Origin: Excoecaria cochinchinensis
Lineage: Eukaryota; Streptophyta; Magnoliopsida; Malpighiales; Euphorbiaceae
NCBI GenBank assembly: GCA_947683425.1
Contig: CANTUQ010000050.1
Span: 8,672,501 to 8,736,500 of the forward strand
DNA: 64,000 nucleotides
Direction: 5' to 3'
Shown here: one piece after another, positions 1 through 11,562 of the stretch
How the letters are laid out: every line of letters begins with the position of its first letter
Position numbering within the stretch: the stretch's first letter is position 1
Notes under the pieces: generated by a model
Databases searched by the model: none
What the model saw: only the letters and a program-made list of their open reading frames with translations
What the model was told of the DNA's origin: nothing
Made by a program: the position numbers and the translations under genes

Positions 1-2668
1 TGTATATTGTGTTCATTTGATGTATATTCTGTGTTTTTACAGGTTGGAGATTTTATTTTGAAACATGATGATTTCCAAAGTGTACGAGTCCAATTCTGCA
101 TGAACACTTCTGCAGTATCAATTATAAAAAGCAAGCTAACAGTTGATCAGTTGGACAAGTTCAGAAACAGTTGTTTTGGGTATTTCCTAGAACTACCTGA
201 AATTATACTACATAATCAATTATTTTTTTGTATATTTCTAAGAGAAGTATATAGTGAAAATGTAAAAGAGTTTAGATTTAGATATGATGGAGTTGATTTG
301 ACCTTTGGATTAGAAGAATTTGCACTAGTAACTGGTTTGAAGTGCACCGGGACAAGAAAAAAGATCAACTCATCAAAAGAAAAAAGTATACTTTTGGAAA
401 AGTATTTTGGTGACTGTAAAAAGATAACAAAGAATACTATTTTTAACTGTTTTATAAAAGCACATTTTGAGAATGATGATGATGCTGTGAAGTTAGCAGT
501 GCTTTTTTTTTATTCATTGCTTTCTTCTAGCACATAACAACCATAAAGTTGTCAGTGAGGACGAAATAACATTCATAGATATTGGTTGTTATGATGATTA
601 CCCTTGGGGAATAGATGTATTCAATCTGACTATCGGAAGCTTGAAAGGGAAATTGATCAGAAAAAGAGGCAAGGCTGAGAAAAAAGAAGATAATGTGTCC
701 ATGTGTAAGATATATGGATTTGCTTATGCATTTCAAATTTGGTTTTATGAATGTTGCGGACACATCTCGGAATATTTGGATGTTGAGGCAACTACAAAGA
801 TTCCAAGGATCCTTAGATGGACAGAAAAAAAAGTAATTTTCAGCCTGAAGGAGCTCACAAACATGCTGTTTAGTGTGCCAGCAAGAAATGTAAGTTATCT
901 TATTATATTTTCATTTATTATGTTTTATAATTATTGTAATATCCATAATATTTATTTGATTTCCAAATTTATTTGACGGAATATAAGGAATATTTATTTG
1001 AAATCTTCTATTTATTTTATTCTTTTTTATATTAGTTGAAATTGCAGAACATAATGCCTGATGAATCTGAGGTTCAAATCCTTCAATTGGATGGAATGTT
1101 TGATGCAATAGAAGGAATGAAAATTTCTGATGTACAATTACTAGACGATGAAATTTCACCTACTCTACCTCAATTTGAACCTGAACCTGTAAAAGAAAAA
1201 GAAGGCAAAACATACAAAAGAAAATCTGAAGAAGACAACTATGTCAGAGAAATAAAGTTGGTGAAAGAAGAAATTACAAGCCTGCGTCAATATGTAGAGT
1301 CTAGCCTTCACAAAATGCAAGGCTATTTTGATGTGAATTTTGAAAAAGTTAGCGACAGGCTTTCAGGGCTTTCTCAAAAGCTGGATTCTATCAATACCTC
1401 CCAGGTAAACATTAAAATGTTTTTATAATTTTGATCATTATAATATTTAATATATTATTATTTTATATGATTTTCAAATTATTTTTGATAATTCAACAAT
1501 CACGCAACAATTTGTTCAATGAAGATAATGATTCTGAAGAAAAGCATTATGATGATGAAGTACTAGGAGAAGACCAGTACGCTGCTCTGGTCAGTTTAAA
1601 TTTTTTAATTTCGATTTGCACTAAATTATTTATGAAAATTCTTTCATTCTGATTACTATTAACATATTATGAAAAATTGTGCACCTAATAACTTTAATAT
1701 GAATAAAAATCAATCACTTATCATTTCTTTTATTGTTATCAGTTTGATGATACTGCGGAAGACAAACCTGAAAAATATGTCAAAGATGATTTGAAAACAA
1801 GAGATGAAACCTTACAAGATGAACCTACTGTTCAGAATGATAATGTTGGACATAAAGAGGTATGCCTATTATTGTTCTATCACATCTCAATTATATTTGT
1901 TAACATTTATCAAAATTGATTTGTGATTTTTTATTATAATACATGATACTATATTTTTAGGTTAAAACAACTTGTGGTATTACTGGTTCATCTATTTTAA
2001 AGTCTGACGAAATGGATAGCTCCTTATTTGATCAACTATACGAGGCTGCTATCAACAATGTATACTAGAAAAAGAAACACGTGCTAATTATTAAGTGTAA
2101 AATGATTAATTTCCATTCATATTTTAAGTTGTTTTTTAATATTTTCTTTGTTTTTATTGTATGAATAGGATTGTGAAAATTTTGTTGTTACTGGACGTGA
2201 GATTGTTCTATATAAAGAACAATCTGATGACATGACTCCAACTGTTGACAAAAGAGAAATTAAACCATCCTTTATGCTCATGTCTCCGTATGTCAACAAT
2301 TTTGGTTCCAATGAACAACAAGAAAAGATCACTTGCTCCAAAACATTGGTGAAAGGTCTAGTGCCTCTTGACAACAATATTGGGGGAACACCTGATTATA
2401 CATTGATTACAATTTTCAATGACTTTGTGCACGAAGGAATGATAACCAACAATAGGTAATAAACTCTTAACCTTCTAATGCTTTGTTTATGTTAATGTTT
2501 ATTAATATGCCTTCACCCTATGATCATTTTTTTTCTTATCAGGAGAAAGGTGTATTCTCCAGAGCATGATATTCTCAATCTCTCCTTTGATTTTGAAATT
2601 GAAGAAATCACACAAAAGTCATGGTTCCATTACCTTTTATATGGCGGTCAACCTGTATCCTCAAGTGT

Positions 2669-3694
2669 ATGTATATTTACTATATGTACATAATGACTTA
2701 TGTGCTATTGTATATTTATATGACTTATGTGTATATTTACTGTCACGTGTGGTAACAATGGTGACGACTCGTGACAGACACTAATTATTTCGAGTCGCCA
2801 CCATGCTGTCGATATGTAAATGGACTGAAAATACTGTAACGACTCGTCACTTATGTGACGACTCGTTATAGAAGCACATAGATACGACTCTCCAGATCTT
2901 AGCCAACTCGTTACATATATGATTGTGCCTATACTACTTGTAGATTCAGTGTATACTACATATATATTAGACTTATACAATATGTATATTAGACGTATAC
3001 TGTATGTCATTATACTTATATTATACGTATATTAGATGTATATTAAACTTATAATAAACTTATAACAGATGTATATTAGATGTATATTACACATATATTA
3101 AACTTATATGTGATGTACACTATATATATATATAAGACGTATACTAGACGTGTAGCATACTTTTATTAGATGTATACTTGATGTATAATATCCGTATACT
3201 ATATGTATACTAGACCTATATCAGCCGTATACATATACTACACGTAAACTAGGCATATACTATATTTATAATATGTGTATATTAGACGTATACTAGACTT
3301 ATATTTTATGTATACTGGGCGTATATTGACCGTGTACTATCCGAATACTAGACATATATACTAGGCATATACTAGAGTCATACTATACGTATATTAGACT
3401 TATACTATGACTATACTACACATATGCTAGCTGTATACTAAGCGAATACTAGACATGCTATGCATATGTTAGACTTATAATATGCATATATTAAACGTAT
3501 ACTAGACTTATATTATTTGTATACTATATGTATACTATGCATATACTATGTATACTAGACTTTTACTATACGTATAAACAAATTTGGTATGAGCAAATGT
3601 TATCTGCCTTCATTCATGTGCATATACTTGATATATATTATCTATACTGTCTGTATACTAATTTTTTTTTTTTATGTACACATAATTAACTGCA
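2669..3694 (+). repeat. Degenerate TATAC minisatellite filling an intron of the Ulp1-like gene
   Basis: From about 2925 to 3590 the sequence is a run of short imperfect units of roughly 12 bp, built on TATACTAGACGT, TATATTAGACTT and TATACTATACGT. The array sits between the probable donor near 2668 and the acceptor at 3694, so it would be intronic. The same units recur at about 4738-4870, 6870-7391 and 10618-10990. Confidence 0.75.
2755..2905. repeat. Cluster of GTGACGACTCGTGAC-type palindromic motifs
   Basis: Several copies of a motif built from GTGACGACTC and GAGTCGTCAC occur here in both orientations, for example CGACTCGTCAC at 2843-2853 followed by GTGACGACTCG. Related copies lie at about 4990-5070, 11102-11345, 14775-14830 and 29470-29500. 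Function is unknown. Confidence 0.6.
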
Positions 3695-4498
3695 GCATAT
3701 GAATATCATCTTCTATTACTTGAGGAAAAAAGCTAAATATTTAAGTGGTATTTGTTTGAACTTCACCACAACAGACAACACTTTGACCAAGTTATCCAGA
3801 AATTTTATAAGAGATTCTTGAAAAAGGGAGAGGACCTGAGGTTAATAGAGAAGGAGGATACTATTGTTGGTTATATTCTAGGTCATTACCTGTACTGTAG
3901 CAGACCTTGGGCAGAAGTTGAACATATATTGTTCCCTATAAATGTTACAGGGAAGTACCATTGGATACTAGGACATTTGTCAATTCCAGAAAGAACAATA
4001 TATGTTTATGATTCTCTCAGATCAGCTACATGTAAAGCATCTACACTCGAGACTGCTAAAGCTTATAATGTGATATTGCCCTTATTCTTGGAATTTATTG
4101 GGATATGTGAAACAAGAAGGGATCCTTTCAATATTGTATACATTGAAGATCTGCCAAGGCAAAGCAAGATGTAAGTTTTACAACAGGCTTTTTAAAAATA
4201 TATACTTCATAATTGATATTTGATGCCGCAATTATTGGACCTTGAATACATTTATGGTTATTTTTTGTAGGGATTGTGGTCTATTTGTGGCATCGTTTGC
4301 AGAATATCTGATAGAAGGAAAATGAATTCCAACAAATACTTTTGATGTGGACTTGCATAGACTTAGGCTATCAGTATTACTATATTATCATGGACTCCAA
4401 AAGCAACAAAACAATATTGCAAGTGATGATGAAGCACCACCAAAAAGGAAATATCAAAAAACTATTTCTAAAAAGAAAGCTGACGTTGTTATTGACTG
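3695..4498 (+). pseudogene. Ulp1-like peptidase C48 catalytic domain (two exons)
   Basis: This is the protease part of the gene above. Exon 3695-4174 follows an AG at 3693-3694, and a GT starts at about 4172; the next exon begins after TTTTTTGTAG at about 4270. The catalytic positions of Ulp1/SENP cysteine proteases can be recognised: His in KYHWILGHL, Asp in VYDSL, Gln in EDLPRQ, and Cys in DCGLFVASF at the start of the last exon. In the family these residues cleave SUMO precursors or conjugates. The triad therefore survives, but an in-frame TGA at 4324-4326 lies about 17 codons after the cysteine. After it the reading continues to a natural stop near 4498 with a lysine-rich tail. Activity is doubtful; fold assignment is fairly safe. 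Confidence 0.75.
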
Positions 4499-5408
4499 AG
4501 TGTATTGTACCTTGTAATATTGATACAACATTATTTTTGTATAGTATGTAGTTATGTAAATTTTGAATATGTCTAATATAAGTTCCATGTTCTACAATAA
4601 AAAAAAAACCTTGATCATATCAAAAAAATTGCTCTATCAAAATTAAATAGAATTAAAAAAAAAATTGATCTTACATGGAAATTATATTGGATAACAAAAA
4701 ACATTTACTATAACATTTAACTTCAATCTTGTAGTATTGAGTGTATAATACATATATATTTCTTATATATTAGATGTATATTGTGCATATACTATATATA
4801 TACTAAAAGAATATTGTTCATATTCTATATCTATAGTACAAGTATGTATACTAAACCAATATTGTGCGTCCCACATGGGACAATAAAATGGGGAAATGAA
4901 CAATTACTGTGACTGCATTGCTGATACGTGACAAATGCTCACGAATTCAACTTGTCACTTAATTGCCCAGAAAATCCCCTCAAAACGCGTCTCGAGTCGT
5001 CACGTACGTGGCGACTCGTGACAGAAAGTATGGGTGCCGAGTCGTTATCTACGTGCCGACTTGTTACCTCTTCCTTCCTGTATTCGATTCGATTTTACTA
5101 AATTACCCTTTTCCAATCCCCCTTTTCAATCCCCTTTTTCAATTGTTTAAATTATTATGTCTTTTTCAACCCTTTTGTCTCTTCCCCTGCCCATCCCTTT
5201 CCTTCCTTTTTTAGGGTTCAAGCTTTTTCCCTTTGTCTTTTCTTCTCAATATCTTACCCCATAATTTTCCGTCGTTTTAACTCGAACTCCCTCCTTACTT
5301 TTTCCTTTTGGTTGTGTGTTTTTTTTCCTTCAATTTATTATTCTTTTACACCGTTTCTCTCAGTCCTCACTGTTAGGTTTCCCTTTTCCTTTCCATTTTT
5401 TAAACGTC
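4499..5408. other. Spacer between Ulp1-like and Athila-like genes
   Basis: No coding region is recognised. An AATAAA-like A-rich stretch near 4600-4612 could serve the upstream gene. TATAC units lie at about 4738-4870. Palindromic GACTCGTGAC-type motifs lie at about 4990-5070. A long pyrimidine-rich stretch at about 5085-5400 leads into the next gene and may be its promoter and leader. Confidence 0.5.
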
Positions 5409-6599
5409 ATGGTGAGAACGAAAAATGCACCTTCTACAAGGCATGAAGAAGAATCACACATTGAGGAACAAAACTTTCAAGCCACTTACAAAACACCTTT
5501 TCCCATCTTCTCAGATGAAGAAGGAATACGGTTTCAAACTTTGATGGATGGGGACATTGTAGCATGTAAGTATTTTCCAACAACTTTGCTGGATCGTACT
5601 GGTATGCTAGACTCTGTTACAAAAATGTTAAGTTCATGTGGCCTACTGAAATTTGTATCGATGCATGAACATACATATCCACCATTACTAGTCGAGTTTT
5701 ATACTACATTAGAAGTTAATTTTGAAAATTCTCGAATTCTGGAATATAGGTTGTGTGGGACAGAACATAAACTCACATACTTTTTCATACATAAATCCCT
5801 TGGTTTTTAACAAGACGGTTTGTGTGACCCCCCTTCTGCTTTTAAGTTGAATGAATTTTGGACATTCCTTACCGATTTACAAACTCCATTTCAGTCTAAG
5901 AGGGGGAAGGCCATGTTTATTAAGGATTTGAAGTATTGGTTATTGCACAAAATCATTGCCTGTGTTGTTTTCCACAAATCAGAAACAAATAGAGTTTCTG
6001 CACAAGAGTTATTTTTAATGTGGTGTGTCCATAATAAAAAGAAGGTTAGTTGGACCTATTGGATTTTTAATCAATTATTGGCCTGTTCAACACGAAAGGA
6101 TGGTCCTTTAACCCATGGACATGTTATATCCATCATTGCTAAGAATCTCAACATTAACCTTGGTGATTATCATCCTGTCTTAGAATGTAGTTATTTCACC
6201 AAACAATTGTTAGTGCGTGGTGAGGTTTTTGATGCATCCTTTCGATTAATTCCTGCAAAGTCTAGATCTTGCTGGAGGGGTTTGGAACCCATTGAGAACC
6301 CTATTAAGGAGACTACTGGAGATGATTCTTCAAATTCTGATTCTCGAAATACTTCCTAGTTGCCTGCGGATGCTGGTGCGTCTTCCAGTCACAATACTCC
6401 CATTCTGGAGCAAATTTTACAGAATCATATAGCATTACAAAACCAGCTTACCAGCATGGCAGACCAGCTTTCTAACACATCATCTCTTAATCGTCAATTT
6501 GAACGCAGACATCGGAAGTTGGAGTACAAGATGAATCAATTTTTTGCTTTTTCGGGTTATCAGATTGAGTCTCCTCCACCATCACCTTCCGAATATTAA
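5409..6599 (+). pseudogene. Athila ORF1-like / putative plant transposon protein gene, two in-frame stops
   Basis: The start is ATG at 5409 (MVRTKNAPSTRHEEE). One frame runs about 396 codons to TAA at 6597-6599, interrupted by TAA at 5808-5810 and TAG at 6357-6359 without any frame change. The core resembles the Athila ORF1 / plant transposon-protein families: a region with DRTGMLDSVTKML and HTYPPLLVEFYTTLEVNFE, then FFIHKSLGF and, after the first stop, LFLMWCVHNKKKVSWTYWI. The C-terminus is Ser/Asn-rich followed by a possible coiled coil (QNHIALQNQLTSMADQL). No enzymatic function is known for the family. A related pseudogene lies at 32440-33600 beside retrotransposon integrase remnants, so this may be retrotransposon sequence acquired by the MULE. 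Confidence 0.65.
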
Positions 6600-6869
6600 G
6601 GCGTGTTCTTTATTTTACAATTCTGTCTGTATTTATGTTTCAAAACAAGAATATAATATATACCTGCACATTACTACATCTCAATTTTTGATTGGGGTTA
6701 TATGTTAAGGTTATGTTATTACTATAACATTTATTATATCTCTAAAAGCCTGTTGATTATGCTTGTATTTTATCCCATCTGCTGTAAACAACATGATTTA
6801 CATAAGAGAATATAACTTAAAATTCGCAAAAGTCACCACAAAAGAAACGATCAAAAGTCACCACAAATG
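6600..6869 (+). other. 3' flank of the Athila-like gene
   Basis: An AT-rich stretch after the stop with no coding potential recognised. It probably holds the 3' untranslated region and poly(A) signals of the preceding gene, although none is a clear single match. Confidence 0.35.
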
Positions 6870-7391
6870 TATTTTAGACATATACAAGACGTATACTATA
6901 TGCATATTATACTTATACTAGACGTATATTAATCTTATACTAGACGTATATTGCAATGAAATATATGTATACCATGTGTATACTATTAGGTGGGTACTAT
7001 GTGTATATTATTCTTACACTAGATATATAACTTGGTGTACAATTGGCTAATATTGATATACTATGTGTACATTACACATATACTAGTCATATACTAAATA
7101 TATATTGTGCGTATATTAGATGTATATTAAAGTTATATTATAGATATACTAGACGTATATTAACCGTGTATTAGCCAAATACTGGACATACATATATACT
7201 AGACTTAAACTATGCATGTATTAGACGTATAATAGACCTATATTACACGTATACTAGACCTATATTATCCGTATACTATTTGAATAGTAGACATACACTA
7301 GGCATATACTAGACTTATACAATATGTTATCCTTATATTATAAGTATACTATACATATACTATGTATATACTAGACTTATACTATGCTATA
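6870..7391. repeat. TATAC minisatellite, part left of the CACTA insertion
   Basis: Short imperfect units such as TATACTAGACGTATATT repeat through this stretch. The array resumes directly after the CACTA element at 10618, with the element's ATA target duplication at the junction, so both parts were one array of roughly 900 bp before insertion. A longer block (TTAGGTGGGTACTATG, then ACAATTGGCTAA at about 7040) recurs at about 11015-11065. Confidence 0.7.
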
Positions 7392-7408
7392 CACTACAAG
7401 AAATCTGA

Positions 7409-7780
7409 GAAATAGAGACGGAAAATAGAGACGGAATTCCGTCTCTAATTGAAAATAGAGACGGAAATTTTCCGTCTCTATTTCGTCGGTCTCTAAAAAT
7501 TAGAGACCAAAATGTTCCGTCTCTATTTTTAGAGACGGAACTATTTTTAGAGACGGAAGGAACGTTTCCGTCTCTAAAAATAGAGACGGAATAGTGCTTT
7601 CCGTCTCTATTTTTAGAGACGGAAAGAGCATTTCGGTCTCTAAAAATAGAGACGGAAAGAACGATTCCGTCTCTAAAAATAGAGACGGAAACTCAATTCC
7701 GTCTCTAAAAATAGAGACGGAATAAGTTTTTCCGTCTCTATTTTTAGAGACGGAAAATGAATTCCGTCTCTATTTTTTTG
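7409..7780. repeat. CACTA subterminal repeats, TAGAGACGGAA type (left)
   Basis: More than fifteen copies of TAGAGACGGAA or its complement TTCCGTCTCTA occur, many arranged as inverted pairs. Subterminal repeats of CACTA elements are the known binding sites of their TNPA-like protein. Confidence 0.85.
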
Positions 7781-8050
7781 GAATTTTTTTAATATATTAA
7801 AATAAATAATATTAAATTTAAATATTCCTTAATTTTATATAATGAATTTTTGTCTCTAATTTATTGATTTTTTTTTATATATTAAAAATAAATAATATTA
7901 AATTTAAATTATTCTTAATTTTATATAATGAAAAAAAATTAAATAAACAATAAATAAATATGAAAATATTGTATTATTTAATGTATTAATATATAAAAAG
8001 TGTAGTGAGATTACAAATAAAAAAAAGATAAAAATTCTAAAAATAATAAC

Positions 8051-8205
8051 TAAGATGGAGGAGAATGCGGACGACCAGCAGACGGTACTTGCGGGTCAAC
8101 AGGTAATGTACGGCTAATGAAGTCCTCCAGCATATTGATACGATCCATTAGTACGCCGATCGTACCGCGTAGCTCAATGACCTCATTAGTACGCCGACCG
8201 TCTCC
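8051..8205 (-). pseudogene. Possible last exon of a CACTA-encoded (Ptta/En/Spm-like) protein
   Basis: On the minus strand this stretch reads open to a stop with a plausible C-terminus: a helical part (EVIELRGTIGVLMDRINMLE) followed by a proline-rich end. Its position at the far end from the GC-rich leader fits the 3' part of a transposon gene. G+C is higher than in its surroundings. Another short open stretch lies near 8745-8830. Assignment rests on position and composition only. Confidence 0.35.
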
Positions 8206-9479
8206 AACTTCTGTCCATATTACTCATTAATATTAAACTGTTTAGAAAAAATCATAAGGTCGAAGTTAGTATTTAATTTGAACTCAATTCTCTAGCCTAC
8301 TATTTCGCTTTAATCCCTAATTAGTTTTACATAATGATTCATTTCCCTAAATTAAAACCATAAATATTTTGTAAAAAAACGGACAGAGTTTCCCCTATAC
8401 GGGTCCCTATCCCCCTGTCAAACATTAGCAATTTTAACACTTCGGTAAAATATCAACCAATTGCAACTTCACAACAAACTCATTGTAATAAGAAATTTAT
8501 CCATTCACATCAAACATCTAAATTTAACGGATAAAATCACCACCAGTTGTGAATTTATCCCTTAAAGTGATATTCCGTTAATACAGTATCGTTAATAATA
8601 GCATAGTCGTTACTATTGAATTACAACATGACTATGCATGACTTACACATTTTTATCTCATTAAAGCAACATATTTCAAACATATAGATGCAATTAAAAA
8701 AATTTTCGTACTATTGAAAAATAAATTATTAATACATAACACATTTACCTCGACGAAAGCGGCTGGAAAGCTGCGATTATTTGGTGCGTCCAACAGTTTA
8801 ACGCCGATTCGGGTGTGGTTATGGTAGGTACATGCAATGACAAATAAAAAATAATTTATATATTTTACCTTATTCTTAAGTACACAATTGAAATATAAAA
8901 ACTATAACAAAATCAAAATATATCACAACTCAATTACTACCTAATTGTATAATTATAGTTTCAATCATCTCAAATCATTATCCATCCTAAATTCCAAAAT
9001 TCGAACATATTAACTCATTTGGACAACAATTGCATTTAATACAACCAAACTCTTTACATCCAAAATATATATATAGCTTAGCTTTTTTGAACAAACAGAT
9101 TCAATTTAAGCAACCATTTATCTAATTAATTATTCCGAACCTTTTGCTCATCATATACTATTGTTACATTAACTTATAGCTATAATCTATGAGTTTATCT
9201 AACTCATTACCATAATAGTTTATCCATTTTCAATAGCTAGTTGTCCATGATTTGATAAATTCAATTTATGCAACTAATTACTCCATTAACGTAGCTAAAT
9301 TTATCATTTAATTGAGTAACCATAACAACACTGCCAAAATTTCAACAAAAATCCACAACATATTGTTCACATTCTGTGTTCAGTAAAATCATTCTCAATG
9401 ATTTTTAATTTATGAGAAAAATCACTTAGAAAAATAAGTTTGGTGGCCACATACCTATTTTCTGTATATTTTGGGTCTT

Positions 9480-10090
9480 TTCGCAGTCGCCGGAGCTCCA
9501 CCGGAGTCACCAAGACCATCGGAAGGAAGCTCGACGCCTCGGGGTTCCTTTTCCGATGATCACGCGCCGAAAATGCCTTCCATTTCACCGAAATCTTCAT
9601 CGGTAGGTTTGGTTTTCTTCTCCTCCGATCTACTCGTCGCCGGCGATTGAGGGAGATCCACGGCCACCGAAAGCTTCGCCTTGCCGCCATGAGTCCAGTC
9701 GCACTACTCGTGTCGCCTCTCGCCGTCGGAGCTCGTCGAAAAACGCAAGAGAAGCTCACGGTGCTTCTCTCGCTCTCCTGGAACGACGACGGCCACGGAC
9801 AGGGAAAACGCCGAGAGCTGCGCTGCAGGGAACGTCGGCGATTCGTTGCCGGTATCGTCGCCGGCGCTGCCCCTCAGCCACTCCCTCTTCCCCTCTCCGA
9901 TCTCTCTCTCTTTCCTTCGGTCTCTTCCCCGTTCTGCCTCCATACCCAGAGTTTCCTTTTCTTTTCCTATTTCTCATAATACCCACTAATTCTAACTAAT
10001 TCTAACTTATTTAGGAGCGGCGCACAGTGGCGGGTAGGCCGGTCGTTGGACGGCGACGAGGAGAGGGCGGCGGTGGGAACAAACGCCGGA
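9480..10090 (-). other. GC-rich leader-like segment inside the CACTA element
   Basis: This stretch is much richer in G+C than its surroundings. On the minus strand it shares pieces with 21520-21870 of the second CACTA element, including GGCGCGTGA and CTCCGGCGACTG. I read it as a conserved promoter or first-exon region of a CACTA gene rather than a captured host gene. The Arg-rich frames on both strands are probably composition artefacts. Confidence 0.45.
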
Positions 10091-10195
10091 TGGACGGCTC
10101 GGGCAACGGAGGGAGGAGGCAGCGAATACAGGGAGCAGAAAGGAGAGGGGAAAAGAAAGAGGGAAAAAAGAAAGGGAATTAGGTCTAAAAACCCG

Positions 10196-10605
10196 AAATT
10201 TAGAGACGGTATTAAATTCCGTCTCTATTTAGAGACGAAAATCGTCTTCCGTCTCTAAAAATAGAGACGGAATGACTTTTCCGTCTCTATTTAGAGACGA
10301 AAAATTCATACCGTCTCTAAATAGAGACGGAAATATTATTCCGTCTCTATTTTTAGAGACGGTATGTATTTTCCATCTCTATTTAGAGACGGAAAAATCA
10401 TTCCGTCTCTATTTAGAGACGGAAAAGTTATTCCGTCTCTATTTAGAGACGGAAAAACTATTCCGTCTCTAAATACCGTCTCCAATTTTGGCGGGAAAAA
10501 ATCGCGCCATAATTAGCGACCAAATTTAGAGACGGAAAATGATTTCCGTCTCTATTTAGAGACGGAATTCATTCCGTCTCTATTTTTCCGTCTCTATTTT
10601 TGATT
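10196..10605. repeat. CACTA subterminal repeats, TAGAGACGGAA type (right)
   Basis: Dense copies of TAGAGACGGAA and TTCCGTCTCTA, mirroring the left end of the same element. A translated frame through the repeat gives repetitive peptides (LYLETE) and is not a gene. Confidence 0.85.
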
Positions 10606-10617
10606 TTTCTTGTAGTG

Positions 10618-11028
10618 ATATTAGACTTATATTATATGTATACTACACCTATATCAGACGTATACTTGCTGAATACTAGACTATACTAGGCATATAATAA
10701 AAATATACTATGCGTATATTATACGTATGTTATCCTTATATTATACGTATACTAGATGTATATTAGGCATATACTACACCTATACTATGTGTATATTTGA
10801 TATATATTAGACTTATAACATACGTACATTAGATGTATATCAACTGTATATTATACATATACTATATGTATACTAGATGTATACTAAGCATATACTAGAC
10901 TAATATACTAGACGTATATTAGATGTATATTAGACTTATATTATATGTATACTAGATATATACTATGTGTATACTATATTGCACTGAAATACACGTATAG
11001 CACGTGTATGCTATTAGGTGGGTACTAT
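10618..11028. repeat. TATAC minisatellite, part right of the CACTA insertion
   Basis: This continues the array at 6870-7391 with the same short TATACTAGACGT-like units. It is followed by a copy of the block with TTAGGTGGGTACTAT seen near 6990. Confidence 0.7.
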
Positions 11029-11345
11029 ACAATAGATTTGTAACTTGGAGTACAATTGGCTAAATAATGTGCTAGAGAGTCTTAAAACAAAACAATGATC
11101 ATGTCACGACTCGTCACCTAAGTGACGAGTCGTGACAGAGGGCAATCTTCACGAATACAATAGATGTGTAACTTGGAGTACAATTGGCTAAAATAATGAG
11201 CTAGAGAGTCTTAAAACAAAACAATGATCATGTCACGACTCGTCACCTATGTGACGAGTCATGACAGAGGGCAATCTTCACGAATCGCCACAAAAGTGAC
11301 GATTCGTGACATACGACAACCTTCAAGAATCGCCACAAAAGTGAG
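11029..11345. repeat. Tandem duplication of a 128-bp unit with near-perfect palindromes
   Basis: Two copies of a 128-bp unit start at 11029 and 11157, followed by shorter partial units. Each unit carries an inverted repeat with arms TGTCACGACTCGTCAC and its complement around a 4-base spacer: 11102-11137 (perfect) and 11231-11266 (one mismatch). The unit also includes ACAATTGGCTAA, found again at about 7040. Confidence 0.8.
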
Positions 11346-11562
11346 GACTCGAGAAAGCTACCTACAAGCATAAATTACTCTGTTAACTGAATGTGCAAAT
11401 TTTCATATAGGTGACAAATATTAAAGAATTATCGACACTCTTTAACAAAAATATCTAAAATTCTGTTGATTGTACTTGAATTTTCAACATTTGCTATAAA
11501 TGATATGATTTATATAAAGAATGAAACAATCAAAAACATTGTAAAAAAAAAAAGTATCATCA

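Larger units (their letters stand above)
7..4498 (+). pseudogene. DUF1985-Ulp1 (C48 cysteine peptidase)-like gene, MULE-borne, broken
   Basis: The first part (7 to about 889) matches the plant DUF1985 domain, with motifs such as VDLTFGLEEFALVTGLKC and DDYPWG. It continues after a likely one-base shift in the T-run at 499-508, since the next domain piece is in another frame. Probable exons follow at about 1036-1405, 1490-1588, 1741-1859, 1961-2058, 2169-2456, 2543-2668, 3695-4174 and 4271-4498, mostly bounded by plausible GT and AG. The middle exons are acidic and low in complexity, with one coiled-coil-like piece near 1255-1400. The C-terminal exons encode an Ulp1-type protease (separate entry). 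An in-frame TGA at 4324-4326 interrupts the tail. Such genes are typical MULE cargo with no demonstrated deSUMOylase role. I call it a pseudogene because of the frameshift and stop; either could be a sequence error. Confidence 0.75.
7392..10617 (-). mobile_element. Non-autonomous CACTA (En/Spm-type) transposon, complete, TSD ATA
   Basis: The element starts CACTACAAGAAA at 7392 and ends TTTCTTGTAGTG at 10617. The flanks 7389-7391 and 10618-10620 are both ATA, the 3-bp duplication expected for CACTA elements. Both ends are packed with TAGAGACGGAA units in both orientations (about 7410-7780 and 10200-10605). At 3226 bp it lacks room for full transposase genes. It holds a possible terminal transposase exon (8051-8205, minus) and a GC-rich leader-like segment (about 9480-10090). 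Orientation is called minus because a similar leader in the CACTA at 20430 lies in the opposite sense. Confidence 0.93.

Noticed and set aside
9367..10258. Arg-rich frames on both strands
   Set aside because: They arise from the GC-rich CACTA leader; overlapping frames exist on both strands and no domain is recognisable.
10272..10472. Frame encoding repeated LYLETE
   Set aside because: Pure translation of CACTA subterminal repeats.
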